Shown here: in pieces, positions 31,702-40,573 of the stretch
Position numbering within the stretch: the stretch's first letter is position 1
How the letters are laid out: the number at the start of each line of letters is the position of its first letter
Assembly (NCBI RefSeq): GCF_002929495.1
Contig: NZ_PJJJ01000029.1
Coordinates: 110,741-174,740, forward strand
Source: Cryobacterium sp. Y82
Lineage (GTDB): Bacteria; Actinomycetota; Actinomycetes; Actinomycetales; Microbacteriaceae
Reading direction: 5' to 3'
Length of the DNA: 64,000 nt
The notes under the pieces: model-generated
Databases searched by the model: none
What the model saw: the letters and a program-made list of their open reading frames with translations, nothing else
What the model was told of the DNA's origin: nothing
Made by a program: the position numbers and the translations under genes

Positions 31702-33249
31702 ATGACCTATCTCACCAAGCTTTCCGCCGCTGCGCTGAGTGAACTGTTGGTCAGCAGGCAGGTCAGCGCCGTCGAAGCTACCCGCGCCCACCTCGACCAC
31801 GTCACGGCGGTCGACACCGACCTGCATGCTTTCCTGCACGTCGCCGGCGACGCCGCCCTCAACACCGCAGCGAAGATCGATGCCCGCCGCGCTGCAGGAG
31901 ACGTGCTGAACCCGCTCGCCGGTGTTCCGATCGCGATCAAAGACGTACTCGCCACCCAGGACATGCCCACCACCGCCGGGTCGAAAATTCTCGAGGGCTG
32001 GGTGCCGCCCTACGATGCGACCGTCGTGGCCCGCCTGCGTGCGGCCGGGCTGATCCCGCTCGGCAAGACCAACATGGACGAATTCGCCATGGGGTCCTCC
32101 ACCGAACACTCCGCCTATGGCGTCACCCGCAACCCCTGGGACCGAGACCGCATCCCCGGTGGTTCCGGCGGCGGCTCGGCCGCGGCCGTCGCCTCCTTCC
32201 AGGCGCCGCTCGCCCTCGGCAGTGACACCGGGGGATCGATTCGCCAGCCAGCCGCCGTGACCGGTTCGGTCGGAGTCAAGCCGACCTACGGCGGGGTCTC
32301 CCGCTACGGTGCGATCGCCCTCGCATCGAGCCTCGACCAGGTCGGCCCGGTTTCCCGTTCGGTCTACGACGCCGCCCTGCTGCACGACGTCATCGGCGGG
32401 CACGACCCGCTGGATTCCACCTCGCTGACCGACAGCTGGCCCTCGATGGCCGCTGCCGCCCAAGCCGGCCTCAAGGATGGTGCCCTCAAGGGCGTGCGCG
32501 TCGGCGTCATCAAGGAACTTTCCGGCGACGGATTCCAGGCCGGCGTCACCCAGCGTTTCACCGAGACCCTCGCCCTGCTCGTCGCCGCCGGCGCCGAGAT
32601 CACCGAGGTATCCGCTCCGAACTTCGAGTATGCCGTCGCGGCCTACTACCTGATTCTACCGGCCGAGGCCTCGAGCAACCTGGCGCGCTTCGACTCGGTG
32701 CGCTTTGGCATCCGGGTCAACCCGGACAGTGGTTCGCTCACGAGCGAGCACGTCATGAGCGCCACGCGTGAGGCGGGTTTTGGCGCCGAGGTCAAGCGCC
32801 GCATCATCCTCGGCACCTATGCCCTGAGCGCCGGCTATTACGACGCGTACTACGGCAGTGCCCAGAAGGTGCGCACGCTCATTCAGCGTGATTTCGCCGC
32901 CGCGTTCAGCCAGGCCGACGTGCTGATGTCACCGAGCGCCCCGACTACCGCGTTTAAATTCGGTGAAAAGCTCGCCGACCCGATGGCCATGTACCTCAAC
33001 GACGTGACCACCATTCCGGCCAACCTCGCCGGGGTGCCCGGCATGAGCATCCCAATGGGCCTCGCACCCGAAGACGGCCTGCCGGTCGGCCTGCAGATCA
33101 TGGCCCCGGCCAAAGCGGATGCCCGCCTCTACACCGTCGGCGCCGCCATTGAGCAGCTCCTCGAAGCGCGATGGGGACACACCATGCTCAGCCAGGCACC
33201 AGCCCTGACCCCGACCGAAATGTTTGCCAGCGAAGAGGGAGCCGTCTGA
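31702..33249 (+). CDS. gatA: Asp-tRNA(Asn)/Glu-tRNA(Gln) amidotransferase subunit A
   Basis: The 515-residue glutamine amidase subunit liberates ammonia for GatB. The amidase-signature triad is visible: Lys in [13 protein letters not shown], cis-Ser in [14 protein letters not shown] and the nucleophile Ser in [13 protein letters not shown]. Length is normal. GGAG precedes the ATG. The stop and the gatB start share one base (TGATG), so gatA-gatB are coupled. Confidence 0.96.
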   Translation: MTYLTKLSAAALSELLVSRQVSAVEATRAHLDHVTAVDTDLHAFLHVAGDAALNTAAKIDARRAAGDVLNPLAGVPIAIKDVLATQDMPTTAGSKILEGWVPPYDATVVARLRAAGLIPLGKTNMDEFAMGSSTEHSAYGVTRNPWDRDRIPGGSGGGSAAAVASFQAPLALGSDTGGSIRQPAAVTGSVGVKPTYGGVSRYGAIALASSLDQVGPVSRSVYDAALLHDVIGGHDPLDSTSLTDSWPSMAAAAQAGLKDGALKGVRVGVIKELSGDGFQAGVTQRFTETLALLVAAGAEITEVSAPNFEYAVAAYYLILPAEASSNLARFDSVRFGIRVNPDSGSLTSEHVMSATREAGFGAEVKRRIILGTYALSAGYYDAYYGSAQKVRTLIQRDFAAAFSQADVLMSPSAPTTAFKFGEKLADPMAMYLNDVTTIPANLAGVPGMSIPMGLAPEDGLPVGLQIMAPAKADARLYTVGAAIEQLLEARWGHTMLSQAPALTPTEMFASEEGAV

Positions 33250-34754
33250 TGCCCAAGGCTGAATTGATGGACTTTGACCGCGCACTCGAACTGTTCGAGC
33301 CGGTGCTCGGCTTCGAGGTGCACGTCGAGCTCAACACCAAAACCAAAATGTTCTGCGGTTGCGCCAACGAGTTCGGCTCCGGCGCTAACACGAACACCTG
33401 CCCAACCTGCCTCGGATTGCCCGGCGGGCTGCCGCAGGTGAATAAGAAGGCGATCGAATCCAGCATCCGCTTGGGGCTGGCTTTGGGGTGTGAGATCGCG
33501 GAACACTCGCGGTTCGCCCGCAAGAACTACTTCTACCCCGACACGGCGAAGAACTTTCAGACCAGCCAGTACGACGACCCGATTGCGCATGACGGTTCGA
33601 TCACGATCGAACTCGAAAGTGGCCGTTTGGTCACCGTCGAGATCGAACGCGCCCACATGGAAGACGATGCCGGCAAGCTCACCCACATGGGTGGCGCGAC
33701 CGGACGCATCCAGGGCGCCGACTACTCCCTCGTCGACTACAACCGTGGCGGAGTGCCGTTGGTGGAGATCGTCACCCAGATGATCGAGGGCGCTGAACAC
33801 GACGCCCCCGAGATCGGCAAGACCTACGTCGCGGCGATTCGGGAGATCGCCAAGGCCCTCGGCGTCTCCAACGCCCGCATGGAGGAGGGCAACGTGCGCT
33901 GCGACGCCAACGTCTCGCTGCGCCCGCGCGGGTCGAACGTGCTCGGTACCCGCACCGAAACCAAGAACGTCAACTCGCTGAGAAGCGTCGAACGCGCCGT
34001 GCGCTACGAAATCCAGCGCCAGGCTGCCGTACTGGCCGGCGGCGGCACCATCACGCAGGAGACCCGGCACTGGCACGAAGACACCGGAATCACGAGTGCC
34101 GGTCGGCCCAAGAGCGACGCCGACGACTACCGCTACTTTCCCGAGCCTGACCTGCTGCCGATGGCGCCGTCCCGCGACTGGGTCGAAGAGCTGCGCCTGA
34201 CCCTGCCCGAGCCACCCGCGGCACGCCGCAAGCGCCTGCAGGCAGCGTGGGGTTTTGCGAACCTCGAGTTTCAGGACGTCGTGAACTCCGACCTGCTCGA
34301 CGCGGTCGAAGCGACCGTCGCGGCCGGGGCATCCGCTCAGGCCGCACGCAAGTGGTGGACCGGCGAAATCGCCCGGCTCGCCAACGCGGCCGGGGTCGCC
34401 GCCGACTCGCTCGTGACACCGGCGCAGCTCGCCGCGCTGATCGAACTCGTCGATGCCGGAACCCTCACCGACCGTCTCGCCCGCCAGGTACTCGAAGGCG
34501 TCATTGCCGGGGAGGGTACCCCGGCCGAGGTCGTCGACAGCCGTGGGCTCGCCGTGGTCTCTGACGACGGCGCGCTGATCGCCGCCATCGACGCGGCGCT
34601 CCTTGGCCAGCCCGATGTGCTCGCCAAGATTCGGGACGGCAAGGTGCAGGCCGCCGGAGCCGTGATCGGCGCGGTCATGAAGGCCATGCGTGGGCAAGCG
34701 GATGCCGCGCGCGTGCGCGAACTCGTGCTGGAACGCGCCGCCACAATCGAGTAA
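33249..34754 (+). CDS. gatB: Asp-tRNA(Asn)/Glu-tRNA(Gln) amidotransferase subunit B
   Basis: The 501-residue tRNA-binding kinase/amidotransferase subunit carries [34 protein letters not shown] (zinc Cys), [20 protein letters not shown] and [14 protein letters not shown], with the YqeY-like tail domain at the C terminus ([22 protein letters not shown]). The ATG overlapping the gatA stop is the start. A complete GatCAB implies that the organism lacks one or both of GlnRS and AsnRS. Confidence 0.96.
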   Translation: MPKAELMDFDRALELFEPVLGFEVHVELNTKTKMFCGCANEFGSGANTNTCPTCLGLPGGLPQVNKKAIESSIRLGLALGCEIAEHSRFARKNYFYPDTAKNFQTSQYDDPIAHDGSITIELESGRLVTVEIERAHMEDDAGKLTHMGGATGRIQGADYSLVDYNRGGVPLVEIVTQMIEGAEHDAPEIGKTYVAAIREIAKALGVSNARMEEGNVRCDANVSLRPRGSNVLGTRTETKNVNSLRSVERAVRYEIQRQAAVLAGGGTITQETRHWHEDTGITSAGRPKSDADDYRYFPEPDLLPMAPSRDWVEELRLTLPEPPAARRKRLQAAWGFANLEFQDVVNSDLLDAVEATVAAGASAQAARKWWTGEIARLANAAGVAADSLVTPAQLAALIELVDAGTLTDRLARQVLEGVIAGEGTPAEVVDSRGLAVVSDDGALIAAIDAALLGQPDVLAKIRDGKVQAAGAVIGAVMKAMRGQADAARVRELVLERAATIE

Positions 34755-34757
34755 CAG

Positions 34758-35024
34758 GTGACAACTCAGCCTTTCGGAGTAGGCGTGCAGGTTATCGTGC
34801 GCCTCGACCGCACCCGGTTTCCCGACTCCTTGATCGACGACCCGATCGGCGTGATCGTGGCGGCAGGGGAGTCGGAAGGCGCTGGACTGTACGCGCCCAC
34901 CGTGGTGCGGGAAAGATTCTGGGTCGTCCAGTTCGAGGAGCCGTTCTTCGGTCTCGACGGCTCCGGCCCGCACGACTCCGCGCGCATCCCGCAGAGCTTT
35001 CTGGAAGCGGCGCCGGAGGCGTGA
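34758..35024 (+). CDS. Small conserved hypothetical protein
   Basis: The 88-residue protein starts at a GTG 3 bases after the gatB stop and its TGA overlaps the next GTG (GTGA), so it is embedded in the gatCAB-VIT transcript. It is soluble, with the pattern VQVIVRLDRTRFPDSLIDDPIGVIVAAG and two WVVQFEEPFFGLDG-like aromatic strands, suggesting a small beta-rich domain. I do not recognise it. Coding bias and tight spacing argue it is real. Confidence 0.65.
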   Translation: MTTQPFGVGVQVIVRLDRTRFPDSLIDDPIGVIVAAGESEGAGLYAPTVVRERFWVVQFEEPFFGLDGSGPHDSARIPQSFLEAAPEA

Positions 35025-36130
35025 ACGCGATCAATCCTGAGCCGGGCGAACGCACCCCGTCGACCCGCGACATCCGTCGGTGGAGGCAGTACCTTGCCGA
35101 CGAACAGGCCGAGGCTGCGGTGTACCGCGACCTCGCTAACCGGCGGGCCGGCGAAGAACGCCAGATTTTGCTTGCCCTCGCCGACGCTGAAGGAAGGCAC
35201 GAAGAACACTGGCGGCAACTGCTGGGCAGTGAAGTGGGCTCACCCAAACGTGGCGCGCTGCGCACCCGATTTCTGGCGCTGCTCGCTCGCCGGTTCGGCT
35301 CGGTGTTCGTGCTTGCCCTCGCCCAGCGGGCCGAGGGGCGGTCGCCATATCAAGCGGATGCCGACGCGACCAACGCCATGGCCGCCGACGAGACCGTGCA
35401 CGAAGAGGTTGTGCGCGGCCTCGCCGCTCGGGGCCGCAAACGCTTGTCGGGAACCTTTCGGGCCGCCGTGTTCGGCGTCAACGACGGGCTGGTGAGCAAC
35501 CTCGCCCTCGTGCTCGGTATCGGCGCGACCGGCGTACCCGCCGCGACGATTCTGTTCACCGGTATCGCCGGGCTGCTGGCCGGGGCACTCTCCATGGGCG
35601 CCGGCGAGTACGTCTCGGTGCGCTCCCAGCGAGAACTGCTCGAAGCGTCGACCCCCGCGGCGCCGGCCAAGAGCGTGCTCTCCCATTTGGACCTCGCCGC
35701 CAACGAGCTGACCCTGGTCTACCGGGCCAGGGGCATGTCTGAAGACGAGGCGGAGGCCTACGCCCGTGGAGTACTCGCCACCGCCTACGCGGCGACCGGA
35801 CCGATCTCCTCGGTCCGCCCGCAGGCTCCCCAGCACGATGAACACGAGGCCATCGGCACCGGCACCGGAGCGGCACTGTCGAGCTTTTGTTTCTTTGCCT
35901 CGGGGGCGCTGCTGCCGGTGCTGCCCTACCTGTTCGGCATGAGCGGCTACGCGGCCATCATCGTGGCCACCATTCTCGTGGGAGTCGCCCTGTTGGCCAC
36001 CGGCGCAGTCGTCGGCTTGCTCTCTGGTGGTCCGCCGCTGAAGCGTGCGCTGCGACAACTGGTGATCGGCCTTGGGGCGGCCGCGGTCACCTACCTGCTC
36101 GGGCTGATCTTCGGCACCGCGATTGGTTAG
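35021..36130 (+). CDS. VIT/CCC1-type transporter with N-terminal ferritin-like domain
   Basis: The 369-residue protein joins two domains. Residues 10-135 form a ferritin/rubrerythrin-like helical bundle with the candidate metal ligands in DEQAEAAVYRDLA, ADAEGRHEEHW and ADETVHEEVV. Residues 145-369 are a VIT1/CCC1 membrane domain: FGVNDGLVSNLALVLG, then GLLAGALSMGAGEYVSVRSQ and three C-terminal spans. The family moves Fe(II) or Mn(II) out of the cytosol; the ferritin-like part probably captures the metal. GTG start overlaps the preceding gene. Confidence 0.88.
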   Translation: MNAINPEPGERTPSTRDIRRWRQYLADEQAEAAVYRDLANRRAGEERQILLALADAEGRHEEHWRQLLGSEVGSPKRGALRTRFLALLARRFGSVFVLALAQRAEGRSPYQADADATNAMAADETVHEEVVRGLAARGRKRLSGTFRAAVFGVNDGLVSNLALVLGIGATGVPAATILFTGIAGLLAGALSMGAGEYVSVRSQRELLEASTPAAPAKSVLSHLDLAANELTLVYRARGMSEDEAEAYARGVLATAYAATGPISSVRPQAPQHDEHEAIGTGTGAALSSFCFFASGALLPVLPYLFGMSGYAAIIVATILVGVALLATGAVVGLLSGGPPLKRALRQLVIGLGAAAVTYLLGLIFGTAIG

Positions 36131-36201
36131 CGGCCGACCAGAATTGGTCGCGCTTGTCGGTGGCCACCTATCGGCCACCAGCTCACCCGGGCTCACCTCA
36201 T

Positions 36202-36285
36202 AACTCCTGCAATATGAGAGCACGGCAGAAGAGATCGGCGGAATTGCGCACTTCCGCTTGAGGTCGGGCACAGATTGCAGGAGTT
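36202..36285. repeat. 84-base element bounded by 12-base inverted repeats
   Basis: AACTCCTGCAAT (36202-36213) and its exact reverse complement ATTGCAGGAGTT (36274-36285) enclose 60 bases. A second perfect stem, GCGGAA/TTCCGC with an 8-base loop (36238-36257), lies inside. Upstream, GGTGGCC/GGCCACC (36159-36165 and 36173-36179) could end the VIT gene transcript. The function of the 84-base unit is unknown: a REP-like or miniature mobile element, or a structured RNA, are options. Confidence 0.5.
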
Positions 36286-36335
36286 GTGGCCGAAAATGGA
36301 TGTGCCGATAGGCCGGATCGGGTTAGGGTTCTTCG

Positions 36336-37550
36336 GTGGGCAGACAGGACGGCAGCGGGCGGCAGATTTCGGCGGACGACGTCGACGACCGTTCGGCGAC
36401 GATGCTGCACGTGGATCTGGACGCGTTCTTTGTCTCGGTCGAGTTGCTCTCCCACCCCGAATTTGCACACCTGCCGGTGATCGTCGGCCACCGCGGTGGC
36501 CGTTCGGTCGTCACGGCGGCCAACTACATTGCCCGAAAATACGGCGTGAACTCGGCCATGCCGATGGCGGTAGCGCTACGCCAGTGCCCGAACGCGATCG
36601 TACTCGAGCCACACATGGGGCTGTATCGGGACTTTTCCAACCGGGTGATGAGGATCTTCGACGACGTCACCCCGCTAGTGGAACGGCTCGGCATCGACGA
36701 AGCTTTTCTTGACGTTGCCGGCGCGACTAATTTGTTTGGTTCTCCGGCTGTGATCGGCGAACTCATTCGCGCGCGCGTGTTTGCCGAAACCGGCCTCGTC
36801 TGCTCCGTGGGCGCGGCGTCGACCAAGTTCGTCGCCAAACTTGCCTCCGGCCTGGCCAAACCCAACGGTCTGCTCGTCGTGCCGGGCGATGAGACGGTCG
36901 AGTTTCTGCATCCGCTGCCCGTAACCGCCCTGTGGGGCGTGGGGTCCGCTACCGAGCAGATGCTCACGCGTCTCGGCCTGAAACTCATTGGCGATATTGC
37001 GCACACGCCGTTAGACGTGCTGAAAAAGACGCTGGGGGAGGCCTCCGGTCTGAAGCTGTTCGAGTTGTCCTGGGGGCGTGACCCACGCCCGGTGACGATT
37101 GAGCGGGAAGAGAAAAGCGTTGGCCACGAGGTGACTTTTGAGCACGACGAGACCGACATCGACCGACTACACAGTGAGTTGCTGCGGCAGTGCGACCTTG
37201 TGGCCGCTCGGCTGCGGCGCAGCGATCTCGTGGCACGGCGCGTGGCACTCAAGCTGCGCTACACCGACTTCAGCACCGTTACCCGGTCGCGTACCCTCGC
37301 TGAACCGACCAATGTTGGCCGGCGCATTTATGAGGAAGCAGTCGCTGCGTTCGACCTGCTGGCCGCGTCGGGTATTCGGGTGCGACTGATCGGCGTGCGG
37401 GCCGAGCAACTCGGTACGGCGTCGGGATCAGTGGGGTTGTGGGATCCCGACGAGGACTGGCGGGGCGCCGAGCTGGCGGTCGACTCCGTGACCGAGCGAT
37501 TCGGGGCGGGAAGCGTGCGTCCGGCTTCGTTTTTCAAGCCTCGCCCATAG
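36336..37550 (+). CDS. dinB: DNA polymerase IV (Y family)
   Basis: The 404-residue translesion polymerase has the catalytic carboxylates in MLHVDLDAFFVSVE and LGIDEAFLDV, the steric/finger region SVVTAANYIARKYGVNSAMP, HhH segment PLPVTALWGVGSATEQML and the C-terminal little-finger domain. No beta-clamp peptide was searched for. The GTG at 36336 lies 6 bases after TAGGGT with no Shine-Dalgarno sequence (leaderless pattern); the next possible start is ATG at MLHVD. About 20 residues precede the conserved core. Confidence 0.93.
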   Translation: MGRQDGSGRQISADDVDDRSATMLHVDLDAFFVSVELLSHPEFAHLPVIVGHRGGRSVVTAANYIARKYGVNSAMPMAVALRQCPNAIVLEPHMGLYRDFSNRVMRIFDDVTPLVERLGIDEAFLDVAGATNLFGSPAVIGELIRARVFAETGLVCSVGAASTKFVAKLASGLAKPNGLLVVPGDETVEFLHPLPVTALWGVGSATEQMLTRLGLKLIGDIAHTPLDVLKKTLGEASGLKLFELSWGRDPRPVTIEREEKSVGHEVTFEHDETDIDRLHSELLRQCDLVAARLRRSDLVARRVALKLRYTDFSTVTRSRTLAEPTNVGRRIYEEAVAAFDLLAASGIRVRLIGVRAEQLGTASGSVGLWDPDEDWRGAELAVDSVTERFGAGSVRPASFFKPRP

Positions 37551-37575
37551 GGCACGAGTCGGCTACCCTGTTGGA

Positions 37576-37905
37576 ATGACCAGCCTCCCGGAAAAACTCG
37601 CAGACACCTTCCGTTCCGCCGGTGTGAAATCGGCTTACGGTGATCCCGTGCAAATTGATGGCGTCACCCTCGTACCAGTGGCGCTCAGCTACTACGGTTT
37701 CGGTGGCGGTGATGCCGGTGAAGGCGGTGCTGCCGGATCCGGTGGTGGTGGTGGTGGGGTGTCGCTGCCGATCGGCGCCTATGTCAAGGCGGGCAGCACC
37801 GCTCGGTTCGAGCCGAACGTCATCGCCCTGCTCGCAGTCGGTGTGCCGTTCCTTTTGGTCGCCGGCCGAGCCCTGGCCCGAGTGATCCGAGCCCTGAAGA
37901 AGTAG
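37576..37905 (+). CDS. GerW/YtfJ-family protein
   Basis: The 109-residue protein matches the GerW (YtfJ) family: EKLADTFRSAGVKSAYGDPVQIDGVTLVPVA, a glycine-rich loop (GGGDAGEGGAAGSGGGGGG) and a C-terminal membrane span (about 83-98). In spore formers the family has a germination role; in non-sporulating actinobacteria its function is unknown. The ATG follows TACCCT after 6 bases without a Shine-Dalgarno sequence. A hairpin ends the transcript just downstream. Confidence 0.82.
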   Translation: MTSLPEKLADTFRSAGVKSAYGDPVQIDGVTLVPVALSYYGFGGGDAGEGGAAGSGGGGGGVSLPIGAYVKAGSTARFEPNVIALLAVGVPFLLVAGRALARVIRALKK

Positions 37906-37912
37906 CCCCGCT

Positions 37913-37942
37913 CTCCGGACGGGGCCCGGGGCCCGTCCGGAG
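37913..37942 (+). terminator. GC-rich hairpin after the GerW-family gene
   Basis: CTCCGGACGGG (37913-37923) pairs perfectly with CCCGTCCGGAG (37932-37942) around an 8-base GC loop, 8 bases after the stop codon. No T-run follows. It also stands downstream of the small minus-strand gene and may serve both directions. Confidence 0.65.
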
Positions 37943-37949
37943 GCCCAGT

Positions 37950-38210
37950 CTATAAACTGCTCCCGTGGTCCGAAGGTGGGCCCGGGCGAGCGCGGCGGGG
38001 GCGACGAGCAGAACGGATGCGGCGGGGCCGGCGCGGCCGCCGCGCGAAACGACGGCGGGCCCACCGTGGCATCCGAAGGCGCAGCCAGGTCGGAAAATGC
38101 CACGGGCCGTTCACCGGTAGCCCCTGGGTGATGCGCCGACGCCGCATCACAAACCGACGCATCAGCAGGAGATATAGCGCGGCCAACACGAGCAGGATGC
38201 CGATGCTCAT
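37950..38210 (-). CDS. Possible small membrane protein with Arg-rich tail
   Basis: An 86-residue frame begins MSIGILLVLAALYLLLMRRF, a single membrane span, followed by a long tail of Arg/Pro (RRFARRPRRPRRIRSARRPR and on). No family recognised. The frame is bounded by two strong elements, the hairpin at 37913-37942 and the TPP riboswitch divergent from it. Low-complexity Arg-rich sequence can be a by-product of high GC, so the call is tentative. Confidence 0.4.
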   Translation of the reverse strand: MSIGILLVLAALYLLLMRRFVMRRRRITQGLPVNGPWHFPTWLRLRMPRWARRRFARRPRRPRRIRSARRPRRARPGPPSDHGSSL

Positions 38211-38261
38211 GTCGTGATTCCCATGCCGCAAGTCTAGGCGGGGCGCTAGAATTGAAAACGA

Positions 38262-38352
38262 TCACGGGAGTCCGGTACACCGGGCTGAGAGGAAGCTGAC
38301 CAAGCTTCGACCGTCGAACCTGATCTGGATCATGCCAGCGCAGGGAGGCTTC
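38262..38352 (+). ncRNA. TPP riboswitch (THI element)
   Basis: The sequence holds the conserved thi-box blocks in order: CGGGAGTCC at the 5' side of P1/P2, CACCGGGCTGAGAGG, then CGAACCTGATCTGGATCATG and CCAGCGCAGGGAGG. The GAAGCT...AGCTTC arm forms the variable stem. It directly precedes ykoE, as expected for a thiamin or precursor importer. Binding of thiamin pyrophosphate should shut expression off. Confidence 0.95.
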
Positions 38353-38359
38353 TCGATCC

Positions 38360-38391
38360 CGTGCCCTGTATTCACCTACGGAAAGGGCACG
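38360..38391 (+). promoter_or_regulatory. Shine-Dalgarno-sequestering hairpin of the TPP riboswitch
   Basis: CGTGCCCT (38360-38367) is perfectly complementary to AGGGCACG (38384-38391). The 3' arm contains the AAAGGG used by the ykoE GTG at 38396. Formation of this stem would hide the ribosome site, so control is probably translational; no T-run follows, which argues against a terminator. Confidence 0.65.
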
Positions 38392-38395
38392 AACA

Positions 38396-39040
38396 GTGCA
38401 CGCTACAACCACAACCACACGACCGGTCACGACGAAGAAGCCACGCAACTTTCGCTGGCGCGTGGTCGACATCGTCGTCGCGAGCGTCATCGGCGTCGCG
38501 AGCGGCGTCATCTTCTGGGCCTGGGGCCTCGCCTGGTCCCCGCTCAGCGCCATCCTTGCGTTCACGCCCGGCCTCGAAGGTCTCCTGGCCGGTGGCTGGC
38601 TGTTCGCCGGAGTGCTCGGCGGCCTCATCATCCGCAAGCCCGGCGCGGCCGTGTACACCGAGGTCGTCGCCGCTGTCGTATCAATGCTGATCGGCACCCA
38701 GTGGGGATTCTCCACACTCATCTGGGGCGTCGTGGAAGGCCTGGGCGCCGAAATCATTCTCGCGCTGTTCCTGTATACCAACTGGCGGCTGGGCGTGGCC
38801 CTGCTCGCCGGCGCGGGCGCCGGTGTGGCCGTAGGGTTTCTCGACACGACCTTCACGAGCTATGCAGCACTGGATTTTGGCTACAAAGCCGTTTATTTCG
38901 TATCCGCTGTCGTGTCGGGCACGGTGCTCGCCGGCCTGCTGTCCTGGCTGGCCGTGCGCGGCCTGGCCCGTACGGGTGCGCTGAGCCGCTTTGCTGCCGG
39001 TCGGGAAGGATCGCGAGCACACTCCGCCGCGATCAGCTGA
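38396..39040 (+). CDS. ykoE: Substrate-binding membrane component of thiamin-precursor ECF transporter
   Basis: The 214-residue YkoE protein is the S component that binds thiamin or hydroxymethylpyrimidine. It has about six membrane segments and the family blocks WRVVDIVVASVIGVASGVIF, KPGAAVYTEVVAAVVSMLIG and QWGFSTLIWGVVEGLGAEI. The GTG at 38396 is favoured by AAAGGG 9 bases upstream within the riboswitch stem. It is the first gene of ykoE-ykoD-ykoC. Confidence 0.93.
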   Translation: MHATTTTTRPVTTKKPRNFRWRVVDIVVASVIGVASGVIFWAWGLAWSPLSAILAFTPGLEGLLAGGWLFAGVLGGLIIRKPGAAVYTEVVAAVVSMLIGTQWGFSTLIWGVVEGLGAEIILALFLYTNWRLGVALLAGAGAGVAVGFLDTTFTSYAALDFGYKAVYFVSAVVSGTVLAGLLSWLAVRGLARTGALSRFAAGREGSRAHSAAIS

Positions 39041-39043
39041 CGG

Positions 39044-40573
39044 ATGTTAGACACCCCGCCGTTTCCCGCCGGTCACGATGCGCAGATTCGGGCCGTGCAG
39101 ATTCAAGCCAGTGACTGGGGCTGGCGCCACGCCGGGCGCCACAATCAGGCGGTGTCCGGGCTTGACCTGCAGGTCGAGCCCGGCGAGCGGGTTTTGCTGC
39201 TCGGTGCCAGCGGTGCCGGCAAGAGTACGCTGGTGCACGCGCTGGCCGGGGTGCTCGGCGATGCTGAAGATGGTGACGAGACCGGCAGCCTGCTGATCGA
39301 CGGCCGCCGCGCGGCCGAGGCGCGCGGCCGCGTCGGACTCGTGCTGCAGGATCCGGACTCTCAGGTCGTGCTGGCCAGGGTCGGAGATGATATTGCGTTC
39401 GGGTGCGAGAACCTCGCCGTTCCGCGCGCCGAGATCTGGCCGCGGGTGCGGCAGGCTCTCACTGAAGTCGGCCTGAACCTGCCCCTCGACCACCCCACCT
39501 CGAGTCTGAGCGGCGGGCAGAAGCAGCGGCTGGCTCTGGCCGGCGTGCTCGCCATGCGGCCGGGGCTGTTGCTGCTCGACGAACCGACCGCGAACCTCGA
39601 CCCCGATGGTGTCATCGAGGTGCGCGACGCCGTTGTGCGTTCGCTCGATCGATCCGGGGCCACCCTGGTGGTCATCGAGCACCGGGTCGAAGTCTGGCAG
39701 GACGTCGTCGATCGCGTCATCGTGCTCGACCCGGCCGGCGGTGTTCTGGCCGACGGTCCCACCCGCGAAATCTTGTCGAGGCACGGGCAACGGTTGGCGC
39801 AGGCCGGCGTCTGGGTGCCGGCGCTGCCCCCCCGATTTCCGACGCGCTCTCCGATCGCCGCGGCAGAGACCCTGCTTCGGGCGGAGGGACTCGCGGTCGG
39901 TCGCGTTCCGTTTGGCCGGCGCGCGGCCTCCATTGTCGCCGCTGGCATCACCCTCAACCTGCGGGCAGGCACCGCCACCGTTGTGACCGGCCCCAACGGC
40001 GCGGGAAAATCCACTCTCGCCCTTACGCTGGCCGGATTGCTGAAGCCGGCCGGGGGAACCCTGCACGCGAGTGACACGTTTGCGGCCGGTATCGTGCCCG
40101 AGCCGCACCGCTGGCGTTCCCAGCAGCTGCTGACCCGCATTGGAACCGTTTTTCAAGACCCGGAACATCAATTCCTGGCCGCGACGGTGCGGGACGATCT
40201 GCTGATCGGCCCGCACGCCCTTGGCCTCGGCCAGGCCGAACAGACCAGCCGCGTCGACGAGCTGATGCACCGGCTACGACTCGATCATCTTGCCGACGCC
40301 AACCCGTTCACCCTGTCGGGCGGCGAGAAGAGGCGGATGTCCGTCGCCACCGTTCTTGCGACCCGTCCCCGCCTGCTCGTGCTCGACGAGCCGACCTTCG
40401 GGCAGGATTCCCGTACCTGGCAGGAACTCGTGGCCCTGCTGGCCGACCTGCTCGATGAGGGCATCGCGCTCGTCGCGGTCACCCACGACGCTCAGTTTGT
40501 CAGCGCCCTGGCCGACGAGGAATACCGGTTCGGTATGCCAGACCCGATCCGCCTCGGGGCAGGGGCGCCATGA
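39044..40573 (+). CDS. ykoD: Duplicated ATPase of the thiamin-precursor ECF transporter
   Basis: The 509-residue protein has two ABC ATPase domains in one chain. Domain 1: Walker A GASGAGKST, signature LSGGQKQRLA, Walker B LLLLDEPTANLD. Domain 2: Walker A GPNGAGKST, signature LSGGEKRRMS, Walker B LLVLDEPTFGQD. It powers YkoE-YkoC. It starts 3 bases after ykoE and ends with a 4-base overlap with ykoC (ATGA). Confidence 0.93.
   Translation: MLDTPPFPAGHDAQIRAVQIQASDWGWRHAGRHNQAVSGLDLQVEPGERVLLLGASGAGKSTLVHALAGVLGDAEDGDETGSLLIDGRRAAEARGRVGLVLQDPDSQVVLARVGDDIAFGCENLAVPRAEIWPRVRQALTEVGLNLPLDHPTSSLSGGQKQRLALAGVLAMRPGLLLLDEPTANLDPDGVIEVRDAVVRSLDRSGATLVVIEHRVEVWQDVVDRVIVLDPAGGVLADGPTREILSRHGQRLAQAGVWVPALPPRFPTRSPIAAAETLLRAEGLAVGRVPFGRRAASIVAAGITLNLRAGTATVVTGPNGAGKSTLALTLAGLLKPAGGTLHASDTFAAGIVPEPHRWRSQQLLTRIGTVFQDPEHQFLAATVRDDLLIGPHALGLGQAEQTSRVDELMHRLRLDHLADANPFTLSGGEKRRMSVATVLATRPRLLVLDEPTFGQDSRTWQELVALLADLLDEGIALVAVTHDAQFVSALADEEYRFGMPDPIRLGAGAP

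Noticed and set aside
33129..34973. 614-codon minus-strand frame opposite gatB
   Set aside because: It is the complement of the well-conserved gatB and has no recognisable protein features.
37534..38856. 440-codon minus-strand frame across the GerW-family gene, terminator and riboswitch
   Set aside because: It crosses a terminator hairpin and a TPP riboswitch and has no domain.
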